From Bacillus sp. SKDU12 (GTDB lineage Bacteria; Bacillota; Bacilli; Bacillales; Bacillaceae): a stretch of 64,000 bases of DNA. The notes below the pieces were generated by a model that did no database searches, had not been told where the DNA came from, and was given only the letters and a program-made list of their open reading frames with translations. Of this stretch, positions 51,503 through 60,103 are shown piece after piece (within the stretch, counting starts at the first letter, position 1; the number at the start of each line of letters is the position of its first letter). The position numbers were made by a program, and so were the translations under genes. The DNA lies in the NCBI RefSeq assembly GCF_010093085.1, contig NZ_MSRC01000010.1, forward strand, positions 62,001-126,000. The letters are read 5' to 3'.

Positions 51503-52888
51503 ATGAGTTCATTATTTAGAAAAAAACCGCTTGACACATTGAGCGCGCAAAGCAAGTCAAATAGCCTCGCCCGTACGTTAAGCGCATTTGATTTAACCTT
51601 GCTTGGCATCGGCTGTGTAATCGGTACCGGGATTTTTGTCATAACAGGGACAGTGGCGGCAACTGGTGCAGGGCCCGCTCTCATCATCTCGTTTATTTTA
51701 GCGGGGCTCGCCTGTGCGCTCGCTGCCTTTTGCTATGCCGAGTTTTCGTCTTCGATTCCGATTTCAGGAAGCGTGTATTCATATTCCTATGTAACACTCG
51801 GAGAGCTGCTCGCCTTTTTGATCGGATGGGACCTTATGCTTGAATATGTCATTGCACTGTCGGCGGTTGCCACCGGCTGGTCTTCCTACTTTCAATCACT
51901 GCTTGCCGGCTTCAGCCTTCATATTCCGGCCGCATTGGCAGGAGCGCCGGGAAGCACACCGGGCGCCGTGTTTAATCTTCCGGCTGCACTGATCATTCTC
52001 CTCATCACTGCGATTGTCAGCAGAGGCGTCAAAGAAAGTACACGCTTTAACAATGTCATCGTATTGATGAAAATCGGGATCATTTTATTGTTTATCATCG
52101 TGGGAATCGGCTATGTCAAACCGGATAACTGGTCTCCTTTTATGCCGTTTGGGATGAAAGGCGTCATTGTCAGCGCGGCAACTGTATTCTTCGCGTATCT
52201 CGGGTTTGATGCGGTTTCTAATGCTTCAGAGGAAGTGAAAAATCCGCAAAAAAACATGCCGGTCGGCATTATTTCGGCTCTTGCCGTTTGTACCGTTCTG
52301 TACATCACGGTATCGCTTGTGCTGACAGGTATGATGCCTTATACGAAATTGAATGTCGGTGATCCGGTGTCCTTTGCGCTGAAATTCGTCGGTCAGGACG
52401 CTGTTGCCGGCATAATCTCTGTCGGTGCCATTATCGGGATTACAACGGTGATGCTCGCTTTGCTGTACGCTCAGGTTCGTTTGACATTTGCCATGAGCAG
52501 AGACGGCCTGCTGCCCGGATTGTTCGCAAAGGTCCATCCGTCATTTAAAACGCCGTTCCGCAACACATGGCTGACAGGTATTGCTGCGGCGGGGATCGCT
52601 GGGTTTATTAATCTTGGAACGCTGGCCCATTTGGTGAACATGGGAACATTGGCCGCGTTTACGATCATTTCAATCGCTGTCATTGTGTTAAGAAAGAAAT
52701 ATCCGGAAGTCAAAGCTTCCTTTAGAGTGCCATTCGTTCCGGTTGTGCCGATTATCAGCGCAGGCATCTGCCTTTGGTTCATGTACAGCCTTCCCGGTGT
52801 CACGTGGCTTTCATTTGTGATCTGGATCGCTGTTGGAACGATGGTTTATTTCCTGTACGCAAGAAAACACAGCTTATTAAACAAATAA
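51503..52888 (+). CDS. yfnA: APC-family amino acid permease YfnA
   Basis: A 461-residue CAT-type APC permease with about twelve to fourteen membrane segments. The first helix carries GIGCVIGTGIFVITG (~35-49, the unwound substrate helix), and FFAYLGFDAVSNASEEVKNP (~233-252) is the conserved TM6/loop motif. It imports cationic or neutral amino acids, perhaps with protons. The RBS CAGGAGGAA lies in a perfect CCTCC-A-GGAGG palindrome. Preceded by a strong sigma-A promoter. Confidence 0.93.
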   Translation: MSSLFRKKPLDTLSAQSKSNSLARTLSAFDLTLLGIGCVIGTGIFVITGTVAATGAGPALIISFILAGLACALAAFCYAEFSSSIPISGSVYSYSYVTLGELLAFLIGWDLMLEYVIALSAVATGWSSYFQSLLAGFSLHIPAALAGAPGSTPGAVFNLPAALIILLITAIVSRGVKESTRFNNVIVLMKIGIILLFIIVGIGYVKPDNWSPFMPFGMKGVIVSAATVFFAYLGFDAVSNASEEVKNPQKNMPVGIISALAVCTVLYITVSLVLTGMMPYTKLNVGDPVSFALKFVGQDAVAGIISVGAIIGITTVMLALLYAQVRLTFAMSRDGLLPGLFAKVHPSFKTPFRNTWLTGIAAAGIAGFINLGTLAHLVNMGTLAAFTIISIAVIVLRKKYPEVKASFRVPFVPVVPIISAGICLWFMYSLPGVTWLSFVIWIAVGTMVYFLYARKHSLLNK

Positions 52889-52892
52889 TCCT

Positions 52893-52927
52893 TTTCAGCT
52901 GGCGGTGCCTTACCCGCCGGCTTTTTT
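52893..52927 (+). terminator. yfnA terminator
   Basis: GCTGGCGGT / CCCGCCGGC stem followed by TTTTTTC. Confidence 0.8.
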
Positions 52928-52979
52928 CTTTTTTCATGTGCTATACTTTGAGTACATATACCGAAAGGGAGACAAACGG

Positions 52980-53687
52980 ATGACACATTACCGCACTTTA
53001 TTATTTGATATAGATGATACCATCCTTGATTTTAAAGCGGCAGAAGCATTGGCGCTGCGTTTGCTGTTTGAAGATCAGAACATTCCTTTAACAGCTGACA
53101 TGAAGGAGCAGTATAACATAATCAATCAAGGCCTGTGGAGAGCTTTTGAAGAAGGGAAGATTACACGAGATGAAGTCGTGAACACCCGTTTTTCCGCTTT
53201 GTTCAAGGAAAATGGCTATGAGGCGGACGGCGCCTTGCTTGAGCAAAAATACCGAAGCTTTCTTGAAGAAGGACATGAGCTTATGGACGGCGCCTTTGAG
53301 CTTATCTCAACTCTGCATCATCAGTTTGATCTGTATATCGTGACAAACGGCGTATCTAAGACGCAATACAAGCGTCTCCGTGATTCAGGATTATTTTCTT
53401 TCTTCAAGGATATGTTTGTTTCTGAAGATACAGGCTTTCAAAAACCGATGAAGGAATATTTCGATTACGTGTTTGCACGGATTCCCCGATTTTCAGCAGA
53501 GCACACATTAATTATCGGTGATTCACTCACAGCTGATATGAAAGGCGGACAGCTCGCCGGACTTGATACTTGCTGGGTAAACCCTGATATGAAGCCGAAC
53601 GCGCCAGAGATCACACCCACCTATGAAATTCGTAAGCTTAAAGAGCTATGCCGCATATTGAATATCGAACACGCCGTCAGCTGCTAA
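52980..53687 (+). CDS. yfnB: HAD-superfamily hydrolase YfnB
   Basis: A 235-residue HAD phosphatase of the YjjG/YfnB noncanonical-pyrimidine nucleotidase type. Motif I LFDIDDTILDF (~8-18, nucleophile Asp), motif II VTNGVSKTQ (~120), motif III Lys in GFQKPMKEYF (~150), motif IV IIGDSLTADMKGG (~178). A helical cap domain sits between I and II. It probably removes phosphate from damaged or non-canonical nucleotides. The start is the ATG at 52980, behind AAAGGGAG. Confidence 0.93.
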   Translation: MTHYRTLLFDIDDTILDFKAAEALALRLLFEDQNIPLTADMKEQYNIINQGLWRAFEEGKITRDEVVNTRFSALFKENGYEADGALLEQKYRSFLEEGHELMDGAFELISTLHHQFDLYIVTNGVSKTQYKRLRDSGLFSFFKDMFVSEDTGFQKPMKEYFDYVFARIPRFSAEHTLIIGDSLTADMKGGQLAGLDTCWVNPDMKPNAPEITPTYEIRKLKELCRILNIEHAVSC

Positions 53688-53708
53688 TCATGCTGGCGGC
53701 GTTTTTTT
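53672..53708 (+). terminator. yfnB terminator
   Basis: CGCCGTCAGC / GCTGGCGGCG stem overlapping the 3' end of yfnB, followed by TTTTTTT. Confidence 0.85.
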
Positions 53709-53797
53709 AGAAGAGGCTTTTTTCCTCTTGATAAATTCTTCACCTTATGAATAATATAGGGATATTCTTTGGCTATGTATGTAAGGAGGAGACTCAT

Positions 53798-55027
53798 TTG
53801 GCTATCGCCGCCCCGCTAAAAGAAAAAACAACCCACAAACCCGGCACTACGGTGTATCCGATTTTGATTATTATCGGAATCTGCCACATGCTCAACGATT
53901 CGCTGCAAGCCGTGATTCCGGCCATGTTCCCTATTTTGGAACGCTCTATGAGCCTGACGTTTACACAGCTCGGAGTCATCGCTTTCACATTAAACATGGT
54001 CTCATCTGTCATGCAGCCTGTCGTCGGCTGGTATACCGATAAACAGCCGCGGCCGTATGCGCTGCCAATCGGCTTGACCGCCAGCATGCTTGGCATATTG
54101 GGCCTTGCGTTTGCCCCGTCATTTGTAACGATTTTATGCTGTGTGTTTTTCATTGGATTAGGCTCGGCCATTTTTCATCCAGAAGGTTCCCGTGTAGCAT
54201 ATATGGCCGCCGGCACAAAACGCGGGCTCGCCCAGTCGATCTATCAGGTAGGCGGTAACTCCGGCCAGGCGATGGCGCCTCTGATCACCGCGCTGATCCT
54301 TGTGCCGCTCGGACAATTCGGTGCCGTGTGGTTTACACTTGTCGCCGCACTCGCTGTTATGTTTCTGCTGTATATCGCGAAATGGTATGCCGCACGTCTC
54401 GGAAGCCTTGCCCAGAAGTCAGGCAAACAAAAGAACCCAACTGAAAATACGGCCATCACCAAGTCTGTTGTATCTGCTCTTATCATTATTATATTTCTCA
54501 TTTTTGCACGGTCTTGGTATACAAGTGCAATCGGCAACTTTTACACGTTTTACGCGATAAATACATATCACGTAAGCATTCAGCAGGCACAAAGCTATAT
54601 CTTTGTCTTTTTGCTGTTCGGCGCTGCCGGCACGTTTCTCGGCGGCCCGCTTGCAGATCGTTTCGGAAAACGCTTCGTGATCCTCTGTTCGCTGCTTTGC
54701 TCGGCGCCGCTGGCGATTTTGCTTCCATTTGCCGGCCCGGTGCTCGCCTATGGCGTGCTGGCATTAAACGGCTTAATTCTCATGTCGAGCTTTTCCGTAA
54801 CGGTCGTTTACGCTCAGGAGCTTGTCCCTGGAAAAATCGGCACAATGTCCGGTTTGACCGTCGGGCTAGCCTTCGGAATGGGTGCGATCGGCGCTGTGGC
54901 GCTTGGCGCTCTAATTGACTCGGCGGGGCTGACCCCGACGATGATTGCCATTGCCTTTCTCCCTGTCCTCGGCATTCTTGCCTTCCTGCTGCCGAGTGAC
55001 CAGAAGCTGAGAGAATGGCATAGCTAA
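53798..55027 (+). CDS. yfnC: MFS transporter YfnC (fosmidomycin-resistance type)
   Basis: A 409-residue MFS of the FHS/Fsr type with twelve segments. The motif MLGILGLAFAPS and the loop GGPLADRFGKRFVIL (~280-294) are typical, and a long charged central loop (QKSGKQKNPTENTAIT, ~205-220) separates the halves. TTG at 53798 follows AAGGAGGAG by seven to eight bases; it leaves LAIAAPLKEKTTHK as a short cytosolic leader. The family exports fosmidomycin, probably by proton antiport; the natural substrate is unknown. Confidence 0.92.
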   Translation: MAIAAPLKEKTTHKPGTTVYPILIIIGICHMLNDSLQAVIPAMFPILERSMSLTFTQLGVIAFTLNMVSSVMQPVVGWYTDKQPRPYALPIGLTASMLGILGLAFAPSFVTILCCVFFIGLGSAIFHPEGSRVAYMAAGTKRGLAQSIYQVGGNSGQAMAPLITALILVPLGQFGAVWFTLVAALAVMFLLYIAKWYAARLGSLAQKSGKQKNPTENTAITKSVVSALIIIIFLIFARSWYTSAIGNFYTFYAINTYHVSIQQAQSYIFVFLLFGAAGTFLGGPLADRFGKRFVILCSLLCSAPLAILLPFAGPVLAYGVLALNGLILMSSFSVTVVYAQELVPGKIGTMSGLTVGLAFGMGAIGAVALGALIDSAGLTPTMIAIAFLPVLGILAFLLPSDQKLREWHS

Positions 55028-55059
55028 AAAATCCCTGCCCGCGGCAGGGATTTTTTTAA
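55028..55059. terminator. Bidirectional terminator yfnC/yfnD
   Basis: AATCCCTGCC / GGCAGGGATT stem with flanking A/T runs. Confidence 0.9.
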
Positions 55060-55991
55060 TCCAGCTGTATAAAATGAGTGTCAGGCACTGCATGCTTCGG
55101 GATAAAGCCGTCCGCGAAATCTGGGAATGCTGACTGAATGTCGTCAATCCATTTTTTCAGCTGCAAAATATACGGCATATAGATTAAATCGACTGTGTTT
55201 TCATCATCTATATGATAAAACCAGCAAAGATTAAATTCATTTTCCGTCACTAACGTTAAACCGGAAAAGTGATAAAAGATCAGCGGACTTTCATTGACAT
55301 ACACTTTGCCATTCCGTTTTGATACTTTATATTTTTCTATATTCCAAAGAGCAGTGTTTACCCCAATAGATTTAATGATATGAACGTGCTCAAATTGCTC
55401 CGGCCACTTTTCCACATATCTTTGATCCCCATATGTTTTGCGCTCTGCATCCATATCAACTGTACAATAGCTGATACACTCCTGTCTCCACTGCCAAACA
55501 GCTTCATATGCTTCCCTGACATTTCGCGTTCCGACAAATCCAGTGTTAAAACGGCCAGTGCGTTCATAATAAGACATAAACCGCTTGGAATTATTGTGAT
55601 CTGTCAGAAATAAAGAAGCGTTTGGGTTTTCAGCAAAAATCAGTTCTGGATCAGAGAAGAAAAACAAGTCCGTATCCATATGGGCAAAATATTCAGCATC
55701 ATCCCAATTCGTCATGACATGGAACAAAAAAGCAGGCTTCAAGGTCCAGCAATACTCGTGAAAGGTTCTATTGTTTTTGGCTTCGAGCAGCTCAGGTGTT
55801 TCTACCTCATACAACTGAACAAGGGTCACATGCTCCCATTCGGGGTACTGAAGCAGCTCATAGGCTTTAGGATCAACACAAAGCACATATAGATGAAAAT
55901 CACTGCATGACTCATGAAGTGACTGAATCAAAGGCTGCAGCTTAAAAACATGCGTTCTCGATACAAGTGTTGAAAAATGAAACTTACTCAT
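55056..55991 (-). CDS. yfnD: Nucleotide-diphospho-sugar glycosyltransferase YfnD
   Basis: A 311-residue GT-A-fold glycosyltransferase-like protein. The DxD-type metal motif is in FAHMDTDLFFFSDPELIF (~103-120). It is paralogous to YfnF, with shared phrases (EYCWTLKPAFLF, PLIFYHFSGLTLV). The two adjacent ATG codons at 55994 and 55991 are both possible; GGATG fits the second better. It is the last gene of the yfnHGFED operon, which in B. subtilis is sigma-K/GerE controlled and makes spore crust or outer-coat polysaccharide. Confidence 0.9.
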   Translation of the reverse strand: MSKFHFSTLVSRTHVFKLQPLIQSLHESCSDFHLYVLCVDPKAYELLQYPEWEHVTLVQLYEVETPELLEAKNNRTFHEYCWTLKPAFLFHVMTNWDDAEYFAHMDTDLFFFSDPELIFAENPNASLFLTDHNNSKRFMSYYERTGRFNTGFVGTRNVREAYEAVWQWRQECISYCTVDMDAERKTYGDQRYVEKWPEQFEHVHIIKSIGVNTALWNIEKYKVSKRNGKVYVNESPLIFYHFSGLTLVTENEFNLCWFYHIDDENTVDLIYMPYILQLKKWIDDIQSAFPDFADGFIPKHAVPDTHFIQLD

Positions 55992-56005
55992 CATACCACA
56001 TCCAT

Positions 56006-57166
56006 TTATTTAAGATCGATCTGCAATAAATCAGAAGCAAGCATCGTTAACGCAATAACAAAGTCATGAATGCCAATCCTCTGTTTTGCGTCATAAAGAA
56101 GCGTTTTGACTCGATTGGCATCAAAGTCGGTTACTGTAACTTCCGTCCCCTTCTCATGCCAGTCAGGATTTAAATTGCGATATCTTACAATTTGAAGCAG
56201 TTTCAAAAATTCCTCCAGCAAATAAGCATACTGGGGGTGCTGATGAAGTGTTTGAATATCCCCCATAATATTGTTGGTCATGATAGGATAAAAAGGTCCA
56301 TTGAAAACCAAGTGCACATCCATTGAATAAATATCATTATACTTATCACACATATACGCAATATTCGTTCGGATATCGTCAATTGACGAATTGCTCGGGT
56401 GCTCCTGATGGACACTTATAATATCACGCCGTATTTTAAATACCATCCCAGCCTTATGCAGCTTAATGCCTAGATCATAATCCTCAAAGCCATACTTCAC
56501 AATGCCTTCATCAAATAATCCAACATCCTCCACATGTTTTCTTTTGACCGATGAATTGTTTGTGATAAAAAAACGCCACGGCATATGATATCCGTTCAAA
56601 TCATCACCGTAATGTTCCAGTACTTTTTTCAGCACTTGAACGAAGTCAATATCAAGATCATAGCTTTTTTCTAGAAATGCTCCGCTCTTAATATCCGATT
56701 GCTGTAAAAGCCTCTGTTTGTCTTTTGACGGAACAGCCCCAAACTGTTCTGCGATTTGTTTTTTATTTTCTTCTTCAAAATTCTCATAATAAAAGCTGTA
56801 GATCCGTTTCCAAAACAAACCGCACACGACAAGCTTCTCCCCGCTCTCATGTGCTTGAATATGCTTCGCCACATGTTCCTTTTCAGCAAGCATATCACTA
56901 TCATGAAAAATCAGGATGTCGCCTTTCGCTTTACGAATCGCTTGGTTTCGCCCATAAGCGATTCCTCTGTTTTGTTCAATGCGGACAATCGTAAGCGGAA
57001 AATTCGCTTGAAATGACTCAAGCATCGAGAGCGTCCCATCTTCAGAGCCATTGTCCGCTACAATGACTTCAAAAGTTTCATCACACTCCTGCTGGTTTAA
57101 TGACAAAAGGCTGTTATACAGACGCTCCTTTGAATTATATGCAGGAATAATAACGCTTGCTTTCAT
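56006..57166 (-). CDS. yfnE: GT2-family glycosyltransferase YfnE
   Basis: A 386-residue GT2 family (Pfam Glycos_transf_2) transferase. The N-terminus is typical: SVIIPAYNSKERL (~4-16), VIVADNGSEDGT (~34-45), and the DxD is HDSDML (~92). The acceptor-side motif YGFEDYDLGIKL (~228, ED of the ED-Y motif) is present. No membrane helix. It lies 14 bp before yfnD and should add a sugar made by YfnH/YfnG to the spore-surface polymer. Confidence 0.92.
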   Translation of the reverse strand: MKASVIIPAYNSKERLYNSLLSLNQQECDETFEVIVADNGSEDGTLSMLESFQANFPLTIVRIEQNRGIAYGRNQAIRKAKGDILIFHDSDMLAEKEHVAKHIQAHESGEKLVVCGLFWKRIYSFYYENFEEENKKQIAEQFGAVPSKDKQRLLQQSDIKSGAFLEKSYDLDIDFVQVLKKVLEHYGDDLNGYHMPWRFFITNNSSVKRKHVEDVGLFDEGIVKYGFEDYDLGIKLHKAGMVFKIRRDIISVHQEHPSNSSIDDIRTNIAYMCDKYNDIYSMDVHLVFNGPFYPIMTNNIMGDIQTLHQHPQYAYLLEEFLKLLQIVRYRNLNPDWHEKGTEVTVTDFDANRVKTLLYDAKQRIGIHDFVIALTMLASDLLQIDLK

Positions 57167-57192
57167 TTCATTTCACTTCCTGTATTTACTAT

Positions 57193-58110
57193 TTATTTGT
57201 TGTCATCTTTTGAAGCAAAACCGTTAAATGCACAGTCTAACGTTTTGATGTGCTGAATAATATGCGTCAGCGTCTCTTGATACAGCTCATGCACAAACGG
57301 CAGATCTGTGCGGGTTGTTTCATGAATCTGTTTCATTTCATTGAGACTGACAATTCGGTATCCGCTGAAATGGTAAAAAATCAGCGGGCTGCCATCCTCC
57401 AGCACGATCTGGCCATCCTCCCATGAAAATGTATGCTGCCCGTAATTCCAGTGTCCGATGTTTACACCAGGTGTCGTAATATCACACACATTGGGAAACA
57501 GCTTAGACATATAATCCAAATACCCCTGATCACCGAACTTCCCTTCACCCGGAGCATTTTTGCATTCCTCAAGACAGCGCTCCTTCCACCACTCTAAGCA
57601 ATCAGTACCGGCATCATCATTCTTAAAGCTGATAAAGCCGGAGTTATATTTGCCTAAAAGCCGCTGCAGCATGGCAATCTGCTCTTTTTCAAAGGAAGGG
57701 ATAACGATATCCCCCCGTGAAAGCAGAACCGAGCAGTCGGGCTGGTTTTCAAAGATCGGCGCCGGGTCAGCATAGAAAAAGAGATCCCCGTCAATATACG
57801 TTACACGCTCCAGCTCAGGATTGCTGTTCAGCACCGCCTGCAAAAAGATCGGCTTCATCGTCCAGCAGTACTCGCTTTGGTTCCTCGTTTCCTTCAGCTT
57901 CAGAAGCATTTCATTCTCAAGAGCGGCCACTGGCACCAGATGCAGCTGTTTCATCTTCAGTTTCTGTAAGACGCGGTGTGTATCTTCATCCATGCACAGC
58001 GTAAAAATAGGGCTGTCTTGGTCAACTTGCTCTAACGACTCAAATAAGGCGACTGCCTGATATAATCTCCCTTTTGATAAAACGGTGCAATAGGCGCTGG
58101 TCACAGTCAA
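57193..58110 (-). CDS. yfnF: Nucleotide-diphospho-sugar glycosyltransferase YfnF
   Basis: A 305-residue GT-A-fold protein, paralogous to YfnD. The DxD equivalent is TYIDGDLFFYADPAPIF (~100-116), then FYHFSGYRIVSLNE near residue 235. TTG at 58110 follows GAGG by five bases (ACGAGGTGAAC TTG); the GTG at 58116 overlaps that SD and is less likely. In the yfnHGFED operon. It is expected to use a CDP- or other NDP-sugar. Confidence 0.9.
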   Translation of the reverse strand: MTVTSAYCTVLSKGRLYQAVALFESLEQVDQDSPIFTLCMDEDTHRVLQKLKMKQLHLVPVAALENEMLLKLKETRNQSEYCWTMKPIFLQAVLNSNPELERVTYIDGDLFFYADPAPIFENQPDCSVLLSRGDIVIPSFEKEQIAMLQRLLGKYNSGFISFKNDDAGTDCLEWWKERCLEECKNAPGEGKFGDQGYLDYMSKLFPNVCDITTPGVNIGHWNYGQHTFSWEDGQIVLEDGSPLIFYHFSGYRIVSLNEMKQIHETTRTDLPFVHELYQETLTHIIQHIKTLDCAFNGFASKDDNK

Positions 58111-58127
58111 GTTCACCTCGTTTCACG

Positions 58128-59096
58128 TTACTTTTTGAAGAATTCTGTATACCACTCAATCGTTTTTTCAAGTCCTTCATCAATCGTGTAGGCCGGTGTC
58201 CAATTCAGCAGCTTTCTTGCTTTTTCCGCGGATAAATATTGATGTTTGATTTCATTGCTTCCCTGATTCAGCACCTTCGGCTTCAGATTACTGTTCATTT
58301 TCTTCATGATTTTTTCTACCAGTTCAAGTACGGTCAGCTGAATCTCATTGCTGAAATTAAAAGCCTCTCCGGCAAGGTTGTTTTCTTCCATTTTTTCTGC
58401 CAGAAGCAAATAAGCCTGAACGGCGTCTTCAATATAAAAGTAGTCACGGACAAAGGTACCGTCGCTGCGGATTTCCGGTGCTTCCCCATTCAGCACAAGC
58501 TGGATCGTCTGTGGAATGATGCGGTTGAAATTCAAGTCCCCGCCGCCGTACAGGTTCCCGCAGCGCGTGATACAGACCGGCAGACCGTACGTGTGAAAAT
58601 ACGTGTGGCTGATCAGATCTGCGCAGCTTTTCGAGACATCGTACGGATGCTTGCCTTGCAGCGGCATATTCTCATCGTACGGCAGGTTTTCTTGATCCCC
58701 GTAAGCTTTATCACTTGAAGCCACAATCACCCGTTTTATTAATGGATGCTTCCGGCAGGCTTCAAGAATATTCCACGTGCCAAGGATATTCGCTTCAAAT
58801 GTAGAAATCGGGTTGCGGTTCGCCACACCGACAATTGCTTGAGCAGCGAGGTGAAAAACTGTGTCAATTTCATATTCGCCAAGCGCGCGTTCCATCACAG
58901 CCATGTCTTCAAGTGAGCCCCGCACAATGTTCATTTTCTTAATATGTTCACCCTGATAAAGGTTGGATTGAGGCACATGATCTCTAACAAGCCCTGTAAC
59001 ATTCGCTCCCTGTTCGATCAGTTCTTTCACCAAATAACTTCCTAAAAGACCTGTACACCCCGTAACAAACACGTTTTTATTTTTCCAAAAACTCAA
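58128..59096 (-). CDS. yfnG: CDP-glucose 4,6-dehydratase-type SDR YfnG
   Basis: A 322-residue extended short-chain dehydrogenase. The Rossmann motif [17 protein letters not shown] (~10-26, TGxxGxxG) and the catalytic YDVSKSCAD (~152, Y-x3-K) with the preceding SSDKAYG (T/S-D-K) mark a sugar 4,6-dehydratase. It converts CDP-glucose to CDP-4-keto-6-deoxyglucose. Start is TTG at 59096; the stop of yfnH is 6 bp upstream, so translation is coupled. It sits next to the enzyme that supplies its substrate. Confidence 0.93.
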   Translation of the reverse strand: MSFWKNKNVFVTGCTGLLGSYLVKELIEQGANVTGLVRDHVPQSNLYQGEHIKKMNIVRGSLEDMAVMERALGEYEIDTVFHLAAQAIVGVANRNPISTFEANILGTWNILEACRKHPLIKRVIVASSDKAYGDQENLPYDENMPLQGKHPYDVSKSCADLISHTYFHTYGLPVCITRCGNLYGGGDLNFNRIIPQTIQLVLNGEAPEIRSDGTFVRDYFYIEDAVQAYLLLAEKMEENNLAGEAFNFSNEIQLTVLELVEKIMKKMNSNLKPKVLNQGSNEIKHQYLSAEKARKLLNWTPAYTIDEGLEKTIEWYTEFFKK

Positions 59097-59102
59097 ATCA
59101 GT

Positions 59103-59867
59103 TCACCATACCTTCCATGCTTGTTGTCCGTGATCCCACATTTTGTTGACTTCTAAAAGATTTTTATACGTATCGATGGCCGTCCAAAATCCGTAATGAC
59201 GGTACACGGCAAGTTCTCCGTCTTTGGCAAGGTTCTTCAGCGGTTCATCTTCGAACATCATATTCCCGTCCTTTGGCAAATAATCGAAAACCTTAGGACT
59301 GAGAACAAAGAATCCGCCGTTAATGATTCCGTCACTTGATGTCTTTTCAGAAAATGTTTTCGCCATGCCTTCCTCAACCGTCAAGGTGCCGAATTGCGAA
59401 ACCTTTTCAATACCGGTGACCGTCGCGGCAGCACCTTTTTCCTGATGATAGCTGATGAGATGGAAAAGATTAATATTGGCCAGCCCGTCTCCATAGGTGA
59501 GCAGAAACGGTTCATCACCGATATAATCTTTTGCCTGCAAGATTCTTCCCGCTGTCAGTGTGTCTTCCCCTGTCTCCAGCAACGTTATTTTCCACGTTTC
59601 AGGCTTTCCAAGTATCTGCACCTCTCCTGTAGAGCTGTCGAGCGTCAGGCTGTTGTGCTTCCATTCATAATCGAGAAAGTATTCTTTGATTTTTTCTCCT
59701 TTATAACCCAAAAGCAGAATAAACTCGTTTACTCCGTAGTACTGATAGATTTTCATAATATGCCATAGAATCGGTTTTCCGCCTATCATGGCGAGCGGTT
59801 TAGGAATGTCATTTGTGACTTCGCTCATTCTCGTTCCTTTTCCGCCGCAGAGAATGACCGCTTTCAT
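59103..59867 (-). CDS. yfnH: Glucose-1-phosphate cytidylyltransferase YfnH
   Basis: A 254-residue nucleotidyltransferase of the RfbF type. It begins KAVILCGGKGTRMSEVTNDI, the nucleotide loop G-x-G-T-R. LLTYGDGLANIN (~125, metal Asp) and the GTLTVEEG sheet follow. It makes CDP-glucose from CTP and glucose-1-phosphate, the first step for YfnG. GAGGGG is six bases before the ATG. First gene of the yfnHGFED operon; the genes are known to be mother-cell (sigma-K) expressed, but I could not fix a clear promoter. Confidence 0.95.
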   Translation of the reverse strand: MKAVILCGGKGTRMSEVTNDIPKPLAMIGGKPILWHIMKIYQYYGVNEFILLLGYKGEKIKEYFLDYEWKHNSLTLDSSTGEVQILGKPETWKITLLETGEDTLTAGRILQAKDYIGDEPFLLTYGDGLANINLFHLISYHQEKGAAATVTGIEKVSQFGTLTVEEGMAKTFSEKTSSDGIINGGFFVLSPKVFDYLPKDGNMMFEDEPLKNLAKDGELAVYRHYGFWTAIDTYKNLLEVNKMWDHGQQAWKVW

Positions 59868-60103
59868 CTCTACCCCTCATCTCTATGAATATTGAGTTCG
59901 AAACCCGGTACATCCTTACAATCTATCAAGAGTATCCCTGATAATTTGTCCACTTCAATACCGGTTTCAAAATCTACTGTAATGATATGAGAGGCAGAGG
60001 GCATTGGTGATTAAATGGAATCTATTTTTTCAAGTTGGTGATATAACCAAAAAAAGAGCCATGAGCGAAGGCAATGTGCCCGCTCATGGCTCTTTCAGTC
60101 TTA
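59868..60103. other. Gap between yfnH and yfnI
   Basis: 236 bp. It holds the yfnH promoter region on the minus strand and the yfnI terminator. A sigma-K-like CATATCATTA occurs at ~59985-59994 but without a matching -35, so I do not assign it. Confidence 0.4.
60050..60098 (-). terminator. yfnI terminator
   Basis: AGAGCCATGAGCG / CGCTCATGGCTCT stem with flanking A/T runs after the yfnI stop. Confidence 0.85.

Noticed and set aside
59985..59994. Sigma-K -10 (CATATCATTA) for yfnH
   Set aside because: One base off the CATAnnnTA pattern, with no suitable -35 AC at the right distance; left unassigned.
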